Assembly: GCF_900110855.1 (NCBI RefSeq)
Contig: NZ_FOFA01000001.1
Span: 62,001 to 126,000, forward strand
Source: Microlunatus flavus
Lineage (GTDB): Bacteria; Actinomycetota; Actinomycetes; Propionibacteriales; Propionibacteriaceae
Direction of reading: 5' to 3'
Length of the DNA: 64,000 nucleotides
Shown: one piece after another, positions 48,283-56,368 of the stretch
How positions within the stretch are numbered: the first letter of the stretch is position 1
How the letters are laid out: every line of letters begins with the position of its first letter
Notes under the pieces: model-generated
What the model saw: only the letters and a program-made list of their open reading frames with translations
Told to the model about the DNA's origin: nothing
Database searches by the model: none
Translations under genes and position numbers: made by a program

Positions 48283-49704
48283 TCAGGGAGGGTCGGGCGC
48301 CCGGCTGGTGTAGTCGTGCCCGGTCGGCGCGGTGGTGACGACGGTGTGGGGCCGGTCGCCGAGGCCGTCGTGGACGACCGTCGCGCTCCAGCCGGGTTGT
48401 TCGCGGGCGAGGTTGTGCCGCGCGCACAGGCCGCGGGCGTTCGGCAGGGTCGTCGGGCCGCCGTCGGTGTGGCGCTGGACGTGGTCGAGGTGGCGGACCG
48501 GGGCGTCGCAGTACGGCTCGCGGCACGTCTGGTCGCGCGCCAGGACGAGGTCGGCCAGTGCCCCGGTGAACCGGCGCCGCCCACCGATGTCGACCAGGTG
48601 CCCGGCGGGTGATCGGTGCAGCAGGCGCAGGTGCTTGGTCCCGCCGCTGTCGTCGATCAGCTGACGGGCCACAGACAGGGGCAAGGCCCCGAGACCGGTG
48701 ACCGTCGCCGTGCCGGTCGCCTCTACCGATCTCGGAGCCAGGCCCTCGACGCCTGAGCTGTCGGGCACGAGTCCGTCGGGCGCGAGCCCGTCGGGGCCGG
48801 GCCCGCTCGGTACGTCGGTGACAACGCCTTCGGGGACGAGCGCGTCGGGAACGAGGGCATCGACCGGCACGATGACCTGGATCTCGACGGCGACGTCGCC
48901 GGCGCGGGTCTGGCCGGTGAGGCGTTCGACGAGGGTGTCGGCCATGATCTGGCCGCGGGTGCGTTCGTCGCCGGTGGCGACGGCGCTGTCGGTGTGCTTG
49001 CGCAGGGCGGCGAGGCAGGCGACGCCCTGCTCGACGGGCAGGTAGCCGCTCAGCACGCTCATCGTGTCCGGCGCCGGGCGCAGCGCGACGTAGCGGTCGT
49101 CGCGTGCGTGGCGGCCCCGTTCGACGTAGGCGCGGGGGTCCGCGGCGTAGGCCGTCGTCGTGATGGCGGCGAGGGCTCGTCGGACGCCGAGGCCGGGCAG
49201 GTCGGTGCGGGGGGCGTGGAGCTGCTGGTCGACCTCACGCCGCGTCACCGCGGGCAGGTGGCGGGTCTGCTCGGCGACGGCGTTCGCGACGCGTTCGTGC
49301 AGCCGGCCGGCGGCGAGGGCGGCGTAGGTGTGGGGCAGGTCGAACCACCACGCCTTCGCCGCGCCGAGGCGTCGGGCGGCGACGGTCGGTGAGAGGCGGC
49401 AGGCCAGGGCGATCTCCTCGGCCAGACCCCGCCCGATCCGTTCAGGGCGCTGCTGCTCGGCGGTCTCGCGTTCGACGCGGACTCTGGTGAGGCGCACCAT
49501 CGCCGCCGCCTGGGTCGCCGCGACCGCGCTGCGCAGGCGTTCCAGCAGGCCGACCTGGTCGACGAGGTCGGCCTCGGTGGACTCGTCCTCGACCCCGCCC
49601 AGCGCGTCGGCGGTCAGCTCGCTCAGCTGGGCCAGCAACCCGGTCAGCGCAGCAGTTGTCGGATGGAGGACCTCCTCCACCGATTCGACCGCCGCCAACG
49701 CCAT
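48283..49704 (-). CDS. DUF222 / HNH endonuclease-domain protein
   Basis: A 473-residue protein with an N-terminal DUF222 domain (residues about 30-290) and a C-terminal HNH nuclease domain with CREPYCDAPVRHLDHVQRHTDGGPTTLPNARGLCARHN (Cys pairs for zinc, DH and HN catalytic residues). This is the family of the multicopy 13E12-type genes of mycobacteria and other actinomycetes, often repeated within a genome and linked to mobile DNA. Between the domains is a low-complexity stretch of VPDALVPEGV / GPDGLAPDGLVPD repeats. Biological role unknown. Only one copy is present in this window. Confidence 0.88.
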   Translation of the reverse strand: MALAAVESVEEVLHPTTAALTGLLAQLSELTADALGGVEDESTEADLVDQVGLLERLRSAVAATQAAAMVRLTRVRVERETAEQQRPERIGRGLAEEIALACRLSPTVAARRLGAAKAWWFDLPHTYAALAAGRLHERVANAVAEQTRHLPAVTRREVDQQLHAPRTDLPGLGVRRALAAITTTAYAADPRAYVERGRHARDDRYVALRPAPDTMSVLSGYLPVEQGVACLAALRKHTDSAVATGDERTRGQIMADTLVERLTGQTRAGDVAVEIQVIVPVDALVPDALVPEGVVTDVPSGPGPDGLAPDGLVPDSSGVEGLAPRSVEATGTATVTGLGALPLSVARQLIDDSGGTKHLRLLHRSPAGHLVDIGGRRRFTGALADLVLARDQTCREPYCDAPVRHLDHVQRHTDGGPTTLPNARGLCARHNLAREQPGWSATVVHDGLGDRPHTVVTTAPTGHDYTSRAPDPP

Positions 49705-50097
49705 GCAACCACGCTAACGGCCACCACTGACAGAATCGAACACCTGTACGAAGCAGACAACACTCCCCGGGCTCCGGACACCACGACACCGGGGCGAGGC
49801 GGAGGCATCCTGACGGGCACCCGCCAGATCAGTCGAGGTCAGGGAGGTCGGAAGGGCCGCGTGTCGATCTGCAGGCGCGGACGCACTCACCGACGCACGG
49901 ACGGGAACGTCAACCCCTTCGGGGCCCCTCGACAGGCTCAGGGAGCGTTCCTCGCGGTCCCCGCAGGCGCGGAGTGCGACCATCCCCGAACTCTTCGACA
50001 GCGCGCAACGCCCACCACGCGCAACAGGGCCGACCGGGATTCCGGTCGACCCTGCTCGACGAACCTGCTCGGGCCCAGGGGCCCCCACGAACCCTCG
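49705..50097. other. Intergenic region with REP-like sequence and terminator
   Basis: A 393-bp non-coding region upstream of the HNH gene and downstream of hemD. It contains CCCCTTCGGGG followed by CCCCTCGACAGGCTCAGGG (49914-49942), a motif type recurring as REP-like palindromic DNA in many bacterial genomes, and the hairpin at 50026-50053. No ORF with convincing coding bias was seen. Confidence 0.55.
50026..50053 (-). terminator. Hairpin terminator of the rex-hemA-hemC-hemD operon
   Basis: A 12-bp stem with one mismatch (50026-50037 and 50042-50053) and a GATT loop lies 45 nt past the hemD stop codon on the minus strand. Confidence 0.7.
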
Positions 50098-51744
50098 TCA
50101 GACCCTGCGGCTCGGTGCCTTGCGCTGCGAGGGGCGGAGGACCGTCTCCCCCGCGGCGACCATGGCGTCGCGGCGGTCGGCGGCGAAGGAGGCGAGCGCG
50201 TCGGCGAGCGCGACGACCGACGGCTTGCCGGCGACGACGTCGACGCGCAGGCCGTGCTCCTCGCACGTCTTCTGCGTGGCCGGGCCGATCGCGGCGATCA
50301 CGGTGCCCGGGTGCGGCTTGCCGGCGATGCCGACGAGGTTGCGCACGGTGGAGGACGACGTGAAGACGACCGCGTCGAACTTGCCGGTCTTGATCGCCTC
50401 GCGCACCTCGGCGGGCGGCGGGGCGGCGCGGACGGTGCGGTAGGCCGTGACGTCCTCGACCTCCCAGCCCAGCTCGACGAGCCCGGCGGCGAGGGTCTCG
50501 GTGGCGATGTCGGCCCGCGGCAGGAACACGCGGTTGATCGGGTCGAGCACCTCGTCGTACGGCGGGAACTCGGCGGCGAGGCCGGCGGCCGACTGCTCGT
50601 CGGACGGGACGAGGTCCGGCTCGATGCCCCAGCCGCGCAGGGCGGCGGCGGTGACGTCACCGACCACGGCGACCTTCAGCCCGGAGAAGGCGCGGGCGTC
50701 GAGGCCGTACTCCTCGAACTTCTCGCGCACGGCCTTGACCGCGTTCACCGAGGTGAAGGCGATCCACTCGTAGCGGCCCTCGACGAGGCCGCGGATGGCC
50801 TTGTCCATCTGCAACGGGCTGCGCGGCGGCTCGACCGAGATGGTCGGGACCTCCTCGCTGTGTGCGCCGTACGTCCGCAGCCGCGCGACCATCGGCGCGG
50901 CCTGGTCCTTGGTGCGGGGGACGAGCACGCGCCAGCCGAACAGCGGCTTGGTCTCGTACCAGCTGAGCTCGCCGCGCTGCTCGGCGGCGACGCCCATGAT
51001 CACGTGCACGGGGTCGCCCCCGGGCGCCTCGGTCGCGGACACGGCGACGACGACCTCGTCGAGCCGGCACGGCACCGTGACCTGGTTGGTGCTGCCGCCG
51101 TGCAGCGTCAGCACGACGTGGTCGTCCGCGGGGCGGCCGGCGGCGAGCGCCGCGTCGACCAGGCCGGGCAGGTGCTGCACGAGCGTGCTGACGACGACCG
51201 TGGCCGCGTTGCCCCAGGGAGCGGTGGCCACCTTGGTGAACCGGCCGTCGGTCATCGACGCGAACTGCACGCCGCCGGCGTGGACCAGGTCGATGCCGGC
51301 GTACTCGGGCACGGCGGTGAGGCTGGAGACGCCGGGGACGACCTCGAAGTCGATGCCCCCGCGGACGCAGGCGGCGGCCTCGTCGGCGACGGCGTTGTCC
51401 CAGAAGGGGTCGCCGTTGACGAGCCGCACGACCCGGCCGCCACCGGCGGCCTGCTTGATCACGATGCGGGCGCGGGCGGACGGCGTGAGCGGCTTCTGCC
51501 CCTCCGCGAAGCCGAGGGCCGTGACCGCGGCGTCCTCGCCGAGCGTGATCGCCGGGTGCGACAGGATCTCGCGCTGCCGCTCGTCGTCCAAGATCACCGC
51601 GCTTGCGTCGGCCAGCGCCGCGATGGCCCCGAGCGTCAGAAGATCAGGATCGCCGGGACCCGCACCGACGAAGATCACCCGGCCGCGGGTCGTAGGAGCG
51701 CTGGAGGCGGAGTCGGAGGAGGTGGGGACCGAGGTTGTGCTCAC
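50098..51744 (-). CDS. hemD: Uroporphyrinogen-III synthase fused to SUMT-like domain
   Basis: A 548-residue fusion. The N-terminal half has the uroporphyrinogen-III C-methyltransferase-like fold (VGAGPGDPDLLTLGA at residues 26-40, RLVNGDPFWDN near 107 and EVVPGVSSLTAVPEYAGI), but the usual VxYDxLV active-site segment reads AVILDDER, so methyltransferase activity is doubtful. The C-terminal half (from VLVPRTKDQAAPMVARL) is uroporphyrinogen-III synthase, ending with FTSSSTVRNLVGIAG and AIGPATQKTCEEHGL. It cyclises hydroxymethylbilane made by HemC. The GTG start overlaps the hemC stop (GTGA). Confidence 0.92.
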   Translation of the reverse strand: MSTTSVPTSSDSASSAPTTRGRVIFVGAGPGDPDLLTLGAIAALADASAVILDDERQREILSHPAITLGEDAAVTALGFAEGQKPLTPSARARIVIKQAAGGGRVVRLVNGDPFWDNAVADEAAACVRGGIDFEVVPGVSSLTAVPEYAGIDLVHAGGVQFASMTDGRFTKVATAPWGNAATVVVSTLVQHLPGLVDAALAAGRPADDHVVLTLHGGSTNQVTVPCRLDEVVVAVSATEAPGGDPVHVIMGVAAEQRGELSWYETKPLFGWRVLVPRTKDQAAPMVARLRTYGAHSEEVPTISVEPPRSPLQMDKAIRGLVEGRYEWIAFTSVNAVKAVREKFEEYGLDARAFSGLKVAVVGDVTAAALRGWGIEPDLVPSDEQSAAGLAAEFPPYDEVLDPINRVFLPRADIATETLAAGLVELGWEVEDVTAYRTVRAAPPPAEVREAIKTGKFDAVVFTSSSTVRNLVGIAGKPHPGTVIAAIGPATQKTCEEHGLRVDVVAGKPSVVALADALASFAADRRDAMVAAGETVLRPSQRKAPSRRV

Positions 51745-52835
51745 TGGGCTCCATCGTGTCGGGCAGGCGCAGGACCGGCGCGGCGCCGGCCCTCGTCGGA
51801 CAGCTGTGCGAGCACCGACCGGGCCAGGTCCGCCCCGAGCCGCGCCGGGTCGGTGGTCGACCCGGAGACGTCGACGCGTACCGGTGGAAGGCTTTTGGTC
51901 GTTACTGACAACGTGTCCAGCAACGTTCTTTCAACAACCGCTCTCATAGTCAAATCGACGGCGTTACCACGACGCCCCACGACGCGTGCACGGACCCCGA
52001 CCGGAGCGGTGCAGCCGGCCTCGAGCGTCGCGAGGAACGCGCGCTCGGCGCGGATCTCGGTGTGCGCGACCGGATCGTCGAGGAGCAGGACGGCGGCACG
52101 GGCCGCGCCACCGAGCGAGCGGCTGACCTCGAGCGCCAGCGCACCCTGACCGGGCGCCGGCAGCATGAGGTCCTCGTCGAGCACCTCGGCCGGAAGACTT
52201 CTGACAACGGTGTCTCTTTTGTCAGATCCCGACAACTCGACCGCCGCGTCGGACAGGTAACCGAGCCGGCGCAGACCGGCACCGGCCAGCACCACGGCGT
52301 CGAGGCCACCGCCACGGGCGAGGTCGATGCGGGTGTCGACGTTGCCCCGGACGGGCACCACCTCGATGCTGCGGCCCTGCGACCGCGCCCAGTCCTGCAG
52401 CTGCATGGCACGCCGCGGCGCACCGGTGCCGACCCGTGCGCCGTCGGGCAGGTCGGCGAGCGTCGACCCGACGAGCACGTCACGGACGTCCTCGCGCGCG
52501 GGCACGCTGATCACCTCAAGATCAGCTTCGGCCGCGGTGGGCAGGTCCTTCAGCGAGTGCACCGCGCAGTCGATCTTGTCGACGCGCAGCGCGTCGCGCA
52601 CGGCGCTGGCGAAGACGCCCGTGCCCCCGATCTCGGTCAGCAGCCGCGGGTCCACGTCACCGGTCGTGGTCACCCCGACGAAGGACGAGCCGACGCCGTG
52701 CGCCGCCAGCATCGCGGCCACCAGGTCGACCTGCGCGCGCGCGAGCGGCGAGGTCCGCGCGCCGAGCCGCAGCGCGGGGGCCTCGGGCACGGCGGGCGTC
52801 CCGGACGCCGAGGGGTCGGTCATGACGGGCCTCAT
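51741..52835 (-). CDS. hemC: Hydroxymethylbilane synthase (porphobilinogen deaminase)
   Basis: A 364-residue enzyme polymerising four porphobilinogens. LRLGARTSPLARAQV at the N-terminus, HSLKDLPT, GTGAPRRAMQLQ, VRGNVDTRI and PAPGQGALALEV are conserved, and the cofactor-bearing Cys is in LEAGCTAPVG (Cys275). The protein is longer than usual (about 310-330), with extra sequence near ELSGSDKRDTVVRSLPAEV and in the C-terminal domain. Two AT-rich patches with unusual codons (51885-51968 and 52190-52240) coincide with these regions. Part of the rex-hemA-hemC-hemD operon. Confidence 0.95.
   Translation of the reverse strand: MRPVMTDPSASGTPAVPEAPALRLGARTSPLARAQVDLVAAMLAAHGVGSSFVGVTTTGDVDPRLLTEIGGTGVFASAVRDALRVDKIDCAVHSLKDLPTAAEADLEVISVPAREDVRDVLVGSTLADLPDGARVGTGAPRRAMQLQDWARSQGRSIEVVPVRGNVDTRIDLARGGGLDAVVLAGAGLRRLGYLSDAAVELSGSDKRDTVVRSLPAEVLDEDLMLPAPGQGALALEVSRSLGGAARAAVLLLDDPVAHTEIRAERAFLATLEAGCTAPVGVRARVVGRRGNAVDLTMRAVVERTLLDTLSVTTKSLPPVRVDVSGSTTDPARLGADLARSVLAQLSDEGRRRAGPAPARHDGAQ
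51885..51968 (-). other. AT-rich patch 1 inside hemC
   Basis: About 85 bp with many codons rare in this genome (TTG, ACT, AGA, GTT, GAA, TCA, GTA, AAA, CTT) within a gene that otherwise uses GC-ending codons. It shares the stretch CTGACAACG-TGTC (plus-strand sense) and a GGAAG-CTT element with patch 2. Confidence 0.6.
52190..52240 (-). other. AT-rich patch 2 inside hemC
   Basis: About 50 bp with rare codons (GGA, TCT, AAA, AGA, GTT, AGT, CTT) and an 8-bp inverted repeat TCTGACAA (52200-52207) / TTGTCAGA (52219-52226). It encodes residues that appear extra relative to usual HemC, between GYLSDAAVEL and LPAPGQGAL. Confidence 0.6.
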
Positions 52836-52856
52836 CCTGCCCGTTCGGGGCGGGGG

Positions 52857-54128
52857 CTAGGCGTTCGTCTCGGCTGACATGACGGCCGCGACGGTCTGCG
52901 GGTCGAGGGCGAAGAGCTCGCGCAGCGCGGCGGCGTAGTCGAGGGCGTCGGGGTCGGCGGAGAGCTCCTTGACCCGCACCGTGGGCTGGTGCAGCAGCTT
53001 GTCGGCGATGCGGCGCATGGTCCGGCCGACCTCGTCGCGCTCGTGGTCGTCGAGGCCGGGCACCCGGGCGTCGAGGCGCTTCATCTCGGCGGCCACGACC
53101 TGGGAGGCCATCGACCGCAGCGCCACGACGGTCGGGGCGACCGCGGCGGCGCGGCGTGCGCCGAGGAAGTCGTGGACCTCGGAGCGGACGAGCGCCCGCG
53201 CGGCCTCGACCTCGGGCGTCGCGGTCTCCGAGCGGGTGGCGACCAGCAGGTCGAGGTTGACCAGCAGGATGCCGAGCGAGGTCACGTCGGCGGAGATGTC
53301 GGCGGGCAGCGCCAGGTCGACGGCGGCCGTCACCGGCGTGCCGGCGAGGTCGGCCGCGTCGAGGTGGAGCGAGCGTGCCCCGGTGCAGGTGACGACGACG
53401 TCGGCCTCGGTCAGGGCGGCCGACAGCCGTTCCAGCGGCTCCGCGCGCCCGCCGACCACGTCGGCGAGCCGCTGCGCGCGCTCGAAGGTGCGGTTCACGC
53501 AGGTGACGCGCGCGCCCGCGGCGGCCGCGGTCCGGGCGGCCAGCCCCGCCATCGCGCCGGCGCCCACGACGAGGACGCGCCGGTCGTCGAGCTCGCCCTG
53601 CGCCTCGACGAGCAGGTCGTACGCGGCGGTCACCATCGAGCGGCCGGCGCCCGAGACGCCGGTCTCGGTGTGCACGCGCTTGCCGACGCGGATGGCCTGC
53701 TGGAACAGCGCGTTGAGGACGGTGCCCACCGTGCCCTGCTCCTGCGACAGGGCGAGCGCGGCCCGCACCTGCCCGAGGATCTGGCTCTCCCCCACGACGA
53801 CCGAGTCGAGCCCGGAGGCGACCGAGAACGCGTGCGCGACGGCCCCCTCGTCGAAGAAGACGCGGGCCATGGCGCGCAGCTCGTCGACCGGCTCCCCGGC
53901 CAGGTCGGACAGCGCGAGCACGGCGTCGTCGAGGCCGCCGTGGAAGCGCGACACCGACGCCCACAGCTCGGTGCGGTTGCACGTCGACAGAACGACCGCC
54001 TCGTCGATGTGCTCGCTGCCGACCAGCGTCTGCGCGAGCTTGGCCGCCGTCGCCCGGTCCATCGCCAGCGCCGCGAGGCGCGCGACGGACGTCGAGCGGT
54101 GCGACACGCTCACCGCGAGGATGCTCAT
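52857..54128 (-). CDS. hemA: Glutamyl-tRNA reductase
   Basis: A 423-residue enzyme making glutamate-1-semialdehyde from glutamyl-tRNA, the first committed step of the C5 pathway. SVSHRSTSVARL, the catalytic STCNRTE (Cys50), GLDSVVVGESQILGQVR, HTETGVSGAGRSMVTAA and the NADPH motif VLVVGAGAMAGLAA are all present; a C-terminal helical dimerisation domain follows. The ATG overlaps the rex stop (ATGA), so Rex and HemA are translationally coupled. Start and length are as in homologues. Confidence 0.97.
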   Translation of the reverse strand: MSILAVSVSHRSTSVARLAALAMDRATAAKLAQTLVGSEHIDEAVVLSTCNRTELWASVSRFHGGLDDAVLALSDLAGEPVDELRAMARVFFDEGAVAHAFSVASGLDSVVVGESQILGQVRAALALSQEQGTVGTVLNALFQQAIRVGKRVHTETGVSGAGRSMVTAAYDLLVEAQGELDDRRVLVVGAGAMAGLAARTAAAAGARVTCVNRTFERAQRLADVVGGRAEPLERLSAALTEADVVVTCTGARSLHLDAADLAGTPVTAAVDLALPADISADVTSLGILLVNLDLLVATRSETATPEVEAARALVRSEVHDFLGARRAAAVAPTVVALRSMASQVVAAEMKRLDARVPGLDDHERDEVGRTMRRIADKLLHQPTVRVKELSADPDALDYAAALRELFALDPQTVAAVMSAETNA

Positions 54129-54805
54129 ACGGCCTCTTCCACCTTGCGCTGCTCGTGGAACGCCAGGATCGCGAGCTCCTGGCCGAGGTCCACCTTGCGC
54201 ACGTTGACTCCTTCAGGGACCACCAGTGCGGTGGACGCGAAGTTGAGGATGCTCGTCACTCCCTGATGCACCAGACGGTCGGTCACGTCCTGCGCCGCCT
54301 CGGCGGGCGTGGCGATGACCGCGATCACCGCGCCCGTGTTCCGGACGACCTCCTCCAGGTCGGCGAGGTCGGAGACCTCGATGCCCTGGATCGTGGTGCC
54401 GACCCGCTCCGGTGCGGGGTCGACGAGGGCGACGAGGCGGAAGCCGCGCGCCGCGAAGCCGGCGTAGTTGGCCAGCGCCGTGCCCAGGTGGCCCACGCCG
54501 ACGACGACCACCGGCCACTCGGAGGCGGCGCCGATGTGCGTGGCGATCTGGCGCTGCAGGCGGGCGACGTCGTAGCCGACGCCGCGGGTGCCGTACGTGC
54601 CGAGGCAGGACAGGTCCTTGCGCAGCTGCGACGGGCTCACCCCGGCCGCCTCCGCCAGGGCGGCGCTGCTGACGACCTCGACGTGCCCGGCGAACAGCCG
54701 CTGGAGCGCCTCGTGGTAGACGGGCAGCCGCGCGACGGTCGCCGAGGGCACGCCGCGCGCCGGCCTCGTCCCTGCGCCGGGACCCGGCAGCAGGTCCGAG
54801 ATCAC
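54125..54805 (-). CDS. rex: Redox-sensing transcriptional repressor Rex
   Basis: A 226-residue repressor that senses the NADH/NAD+ ratio. An N-terminal winged helix (ATVARLPVYHEALQRLF, then SSAALAEAAGVSPSQLRKDLSCLGTYGTRGVGYDV) is followed by a Rossmann domain with VVVVGVGHLGTALANYAGF and a C-terminal domain-swapped helix. It is the first gene of the haem operon, as in Streptomyces. The GTG at 54805 follows a TAGAGT -10 box by 6 nt. No clear Rex operator (TTGTGAA...TTCACAA type) could be found at this promoter. Confidence 0.95.
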   Translation of the reverse strand: MISDLLPGPGAGTRPARGVPSATVARLPVYHEALQRLFAGHVEVVSSAALAEAAGVSPSQLRKDLSCLGTYGTRGVGYDVARLQRQIATHIGAASEWPVVVVGVGHLGTALANYAGFAARGFRLVALVDPAPERVGTTIQGIEVSDLADLEEVVRNTGAVIAVIATPAEAAQDVTDRLVHQGVTSILNFASTALVVPEGVNVRKVDLGQELAILAFHEQRKVEEAV

Positions 54806-54811
54806 CGGCCC

Positions 54812-54817
54812 ACTCTA
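54812..54817 (-). promoter_or_regulatory. -10 box of leaderless rex-hemACD operon
   Basis: TAGAGT on the minus strand ends 6 nt before the rex GTG start. Confidence 0.55.
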
Positions 54818-54827
54818 CGCAGCCGGC

Positions 54828-55109
54828 CTACGCCCGAGGGCGCGCGAGCGCCGCCCGCAGCCGGGCCGGGTCGACGCGCCAGTAGTCGTGCTGCGCGCCG
54901 TCGACGAAGGTCACGGGCACCTCGTCGGTGTAGCGCCGCAGCAGGGCGGGGTCGTCCTGGGCCGCGCGGTCCAGGTCGAGGAGCTCGTACGCCTCCCCCG
55001 TCTCGTCGCACACCGCCTGCACGACCGCGCGCGCCTCGTCGCAGAGGTGGCAGCCCTCGCGCACGAGCAGCCGGACGCGCGGCGGACGGGCGGGGTCGGT
55101 GGGCTCCAC
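54828..55109 (-). CDS. Glutaredoxin-like protein
   Basis: A 93-residue glutaredoxin/DUF836-type thioredoxin-fold protein with the active site REGCHLCDEAR (CxxC at residues 20-23) and the cis-Pro region TDEVPVTFVDGAQH. Its gene is upstream of rex-hemA in the same direction, as in mycobacteria (Rv0508 position). It may act with mycothiol; this is inference. The GTG at 55109 gives the normal length. Confidence 0.87.
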   Translation of the reverse strand: MEPTDPARPPRVRLLVREGCHLCDEARAVVQAVCDETGEAYELLDLDRAAQDDPALLRRYTDEVPVTFVDGAQHDYWRVDPARLRAALARPRA

Positions 55110-55129
55110 GCCTGCAGTCTCCCACCGCC

Positions 55130-55135
55130 TAGGCT
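55130..55135 (+). promoter_or_regulatory. -10 box of leaderless HAD-hydrolase gene
   Basis: TAGGCT ends 7 nt before the GTG at 55143, which supports that start. Confidence 0.5.
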
Positions 55136-55142
55136 GGCGCCC

Positions 55143-56030
55143 GTGGACGCGCCGGAGGCAGGGCTGCCGGACGGGGTGGAGGCCGAGGCGCTCCCGCACG
55201 GCGCCGGGGCGGTGCGGCTCGAACGGGAGCCGCGCGGCCAGGCCGTGATCCAGCCCGACCCCGGGGCCGCCGCGTTCTTCGACCTCGACAACACGATCGT
55301 CCAGGGCGCGTCGATCTTCCACTTCGCCAAGGGGCTCTACCGCCGCGGCTTCTTCGACGCGCGCACGATCGCCAAGGCCCTGTGGTTCCAGACCTACTTC
55401 CGCGCCGTCGGCAAGGAGAGCGCGGCCCACGTCGCCGACGCCCGGGAGACGATGCTCGCCTTCATCGAGGGCCACACCGTCGCCGAGATCACCCAGGTCA
55501 GCGAGGAGGTCTACGAGGAGTTCGTGGCCCAGCGGATCTGGGCCGGCACCCGCGCGATCGCCCAGCTGCACCTCGACGCCGGTCAGCAGGTCTGGCTCGT
55601 CACGGCCGCGCCGATCGAGATGGCGGGCATCATCGCCGCCCGCCTCGGCCTCACCGGGGCGCTGGGCACCATCGCCGAGCACGTCGAGGGCGTCTACACC
55701 GGGCGTCTGGTCGGCGAGATGCTGCACGGGCCCGCCAAGGCCGACGCCGTCCGCGACCTCGTGGCGGAGCACTCGCTCGACCTGAGCCGCAGCTTCGCCT
55801 ACTCCGACTCCTACAACGACCTGCCGATGCTGTCGCTGGTCGGCCACCCGTGCGCGATCAACCCGGACCGCCGCCTCGCCGCGCACGCCGAGGACCAGGA
55901 CTGGCAGGTCCGCGACTTCCGCCGCGGCCGGCGCGCGGCCCGGCTCGGGCTCCTCGGCGCGGGCGCGGCCGGAGCGGCGGCGGGGGCCGTCGCCGCCGGC
56001 GTGGCGGTCACGCGCTTCTTCCGCCGCTGA
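55143..56030 (+). CDS. HAD-IB family phosphatase (SerB1-like)
   Basis: A 295-residue HAD-superfamily subclass IB hydrolase. The nucleophile motif FFDLDNTIVQGASIFHFAKG (residues 41-60; DLDNT), the motif II Thr/Ser (WLVTAAPIEMAG) and SYNDLPMLSLVGHPCAINPDRRL (motif IV, with the two metal-binding Asp in SDSYND) are all present. A hydrophobic Ala/Gly-rich helix near the C-terminus (GLLGAGAAGAAAGAVAAGVAV) could associate with membrane. Similar proteins at this locus are called SerB1 in mycobacteria, but phosphoserine specificity is not shown. The substrate may be a lipid phosphate, given the neighbouring acyltransferase. Confidence 0.85.
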   Translation: MDAPEAGLPDGVEAEALPHGAGAVRLEREPRGQAVIQPDPGAAAFFDLDNTIVQGASIFHFAKGLYRRGFFDARTIAKALWFQTYFRAVGKESAAHVADARETMLAFIEGHTVAEITQVSEEVYEEFVAQRIWAGTRAIAQLHLDAGQQVWLVTAAPIEMAGIIAARLGLTGALGTIAEHVEGVYTGRLVGEMLHGPAKADAVRDLVAEHSLDLSRSFAYSDSYNDLPMLSLVGHPCAINPDRRLAAHAEDQDWQVRDFRRGRRAARLGLLGAGAAGAAAGAVAAGVAVTRFFRR

Positions 56031-56352
56031 CCGCCCGCCGCGCCGCGCGCCTCGCCGTGCGAGAGATGAGGGCGACCGCGACGAGCAGGTAGACCAGGTA
56101 GGCGATCAGGCCGAGCACGCCCATCGCCTCCGCCTGGCCCGCGCGCCCGGTGAGGCCGACCACGACGACGGCGACCGCGAGCAGCACGAGGGTGCCGGAG
56201 CCGACGAAGACGAAGCCCTGCAGCTGGTCGAGGTCGAGCGCGCCAAGGCCGGTCGTGGCCGCCGGGGCACCGGGGCGGCGGACGCGGCGCCAGACGATCC
56301 CGGCGGCGAACAGGGCGGTGGCGGCGACGAGCACCGCGATGGGGGCGTACAC
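56008..56352 (-). CDS. Three-helix membrane protein, unknown
   Basis: A 114-residue protein with three hydrophobic segments (residues 4-20, 49-68 and 76-98) and basic ends (WRRVRRPG; RTARRAARRAVSGGRSA). No family was recognised. Its 3' end overlaps the converging HAD phosphatase gene by 23 bp. It is 16 bp downstream of the acyltransferase gene on the same strand, and probably in its operon. Confidence 0.6.
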   Translation of the reverse strand: MYAPIAVLVAATALFAAGIVWRRVRRPGAPAATTGLGALDLDQLQGFVFVGSGTLVLLAVAVVVVGLTGRAGQAEAMGVLGLIAYLVYLLVAVALISRTARRAARRAVSGGRSA

Positions 56353-56368
56353 GAGGTCGTCGCGCCGC

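Noticed and set aside
48283-49704. HNH gene as a homing endonuclease or intein
   Set aside because: It is a stand-alone DUF222-HNH gene, not inserted in another coding sequence, and lacks intein splice motifs.
54806-54827. Rex operator at the rex promoter
   Set aside because: No TTGTGAA...TTCACAA-like palindrome was found between the glutaredoxin and rex genes.
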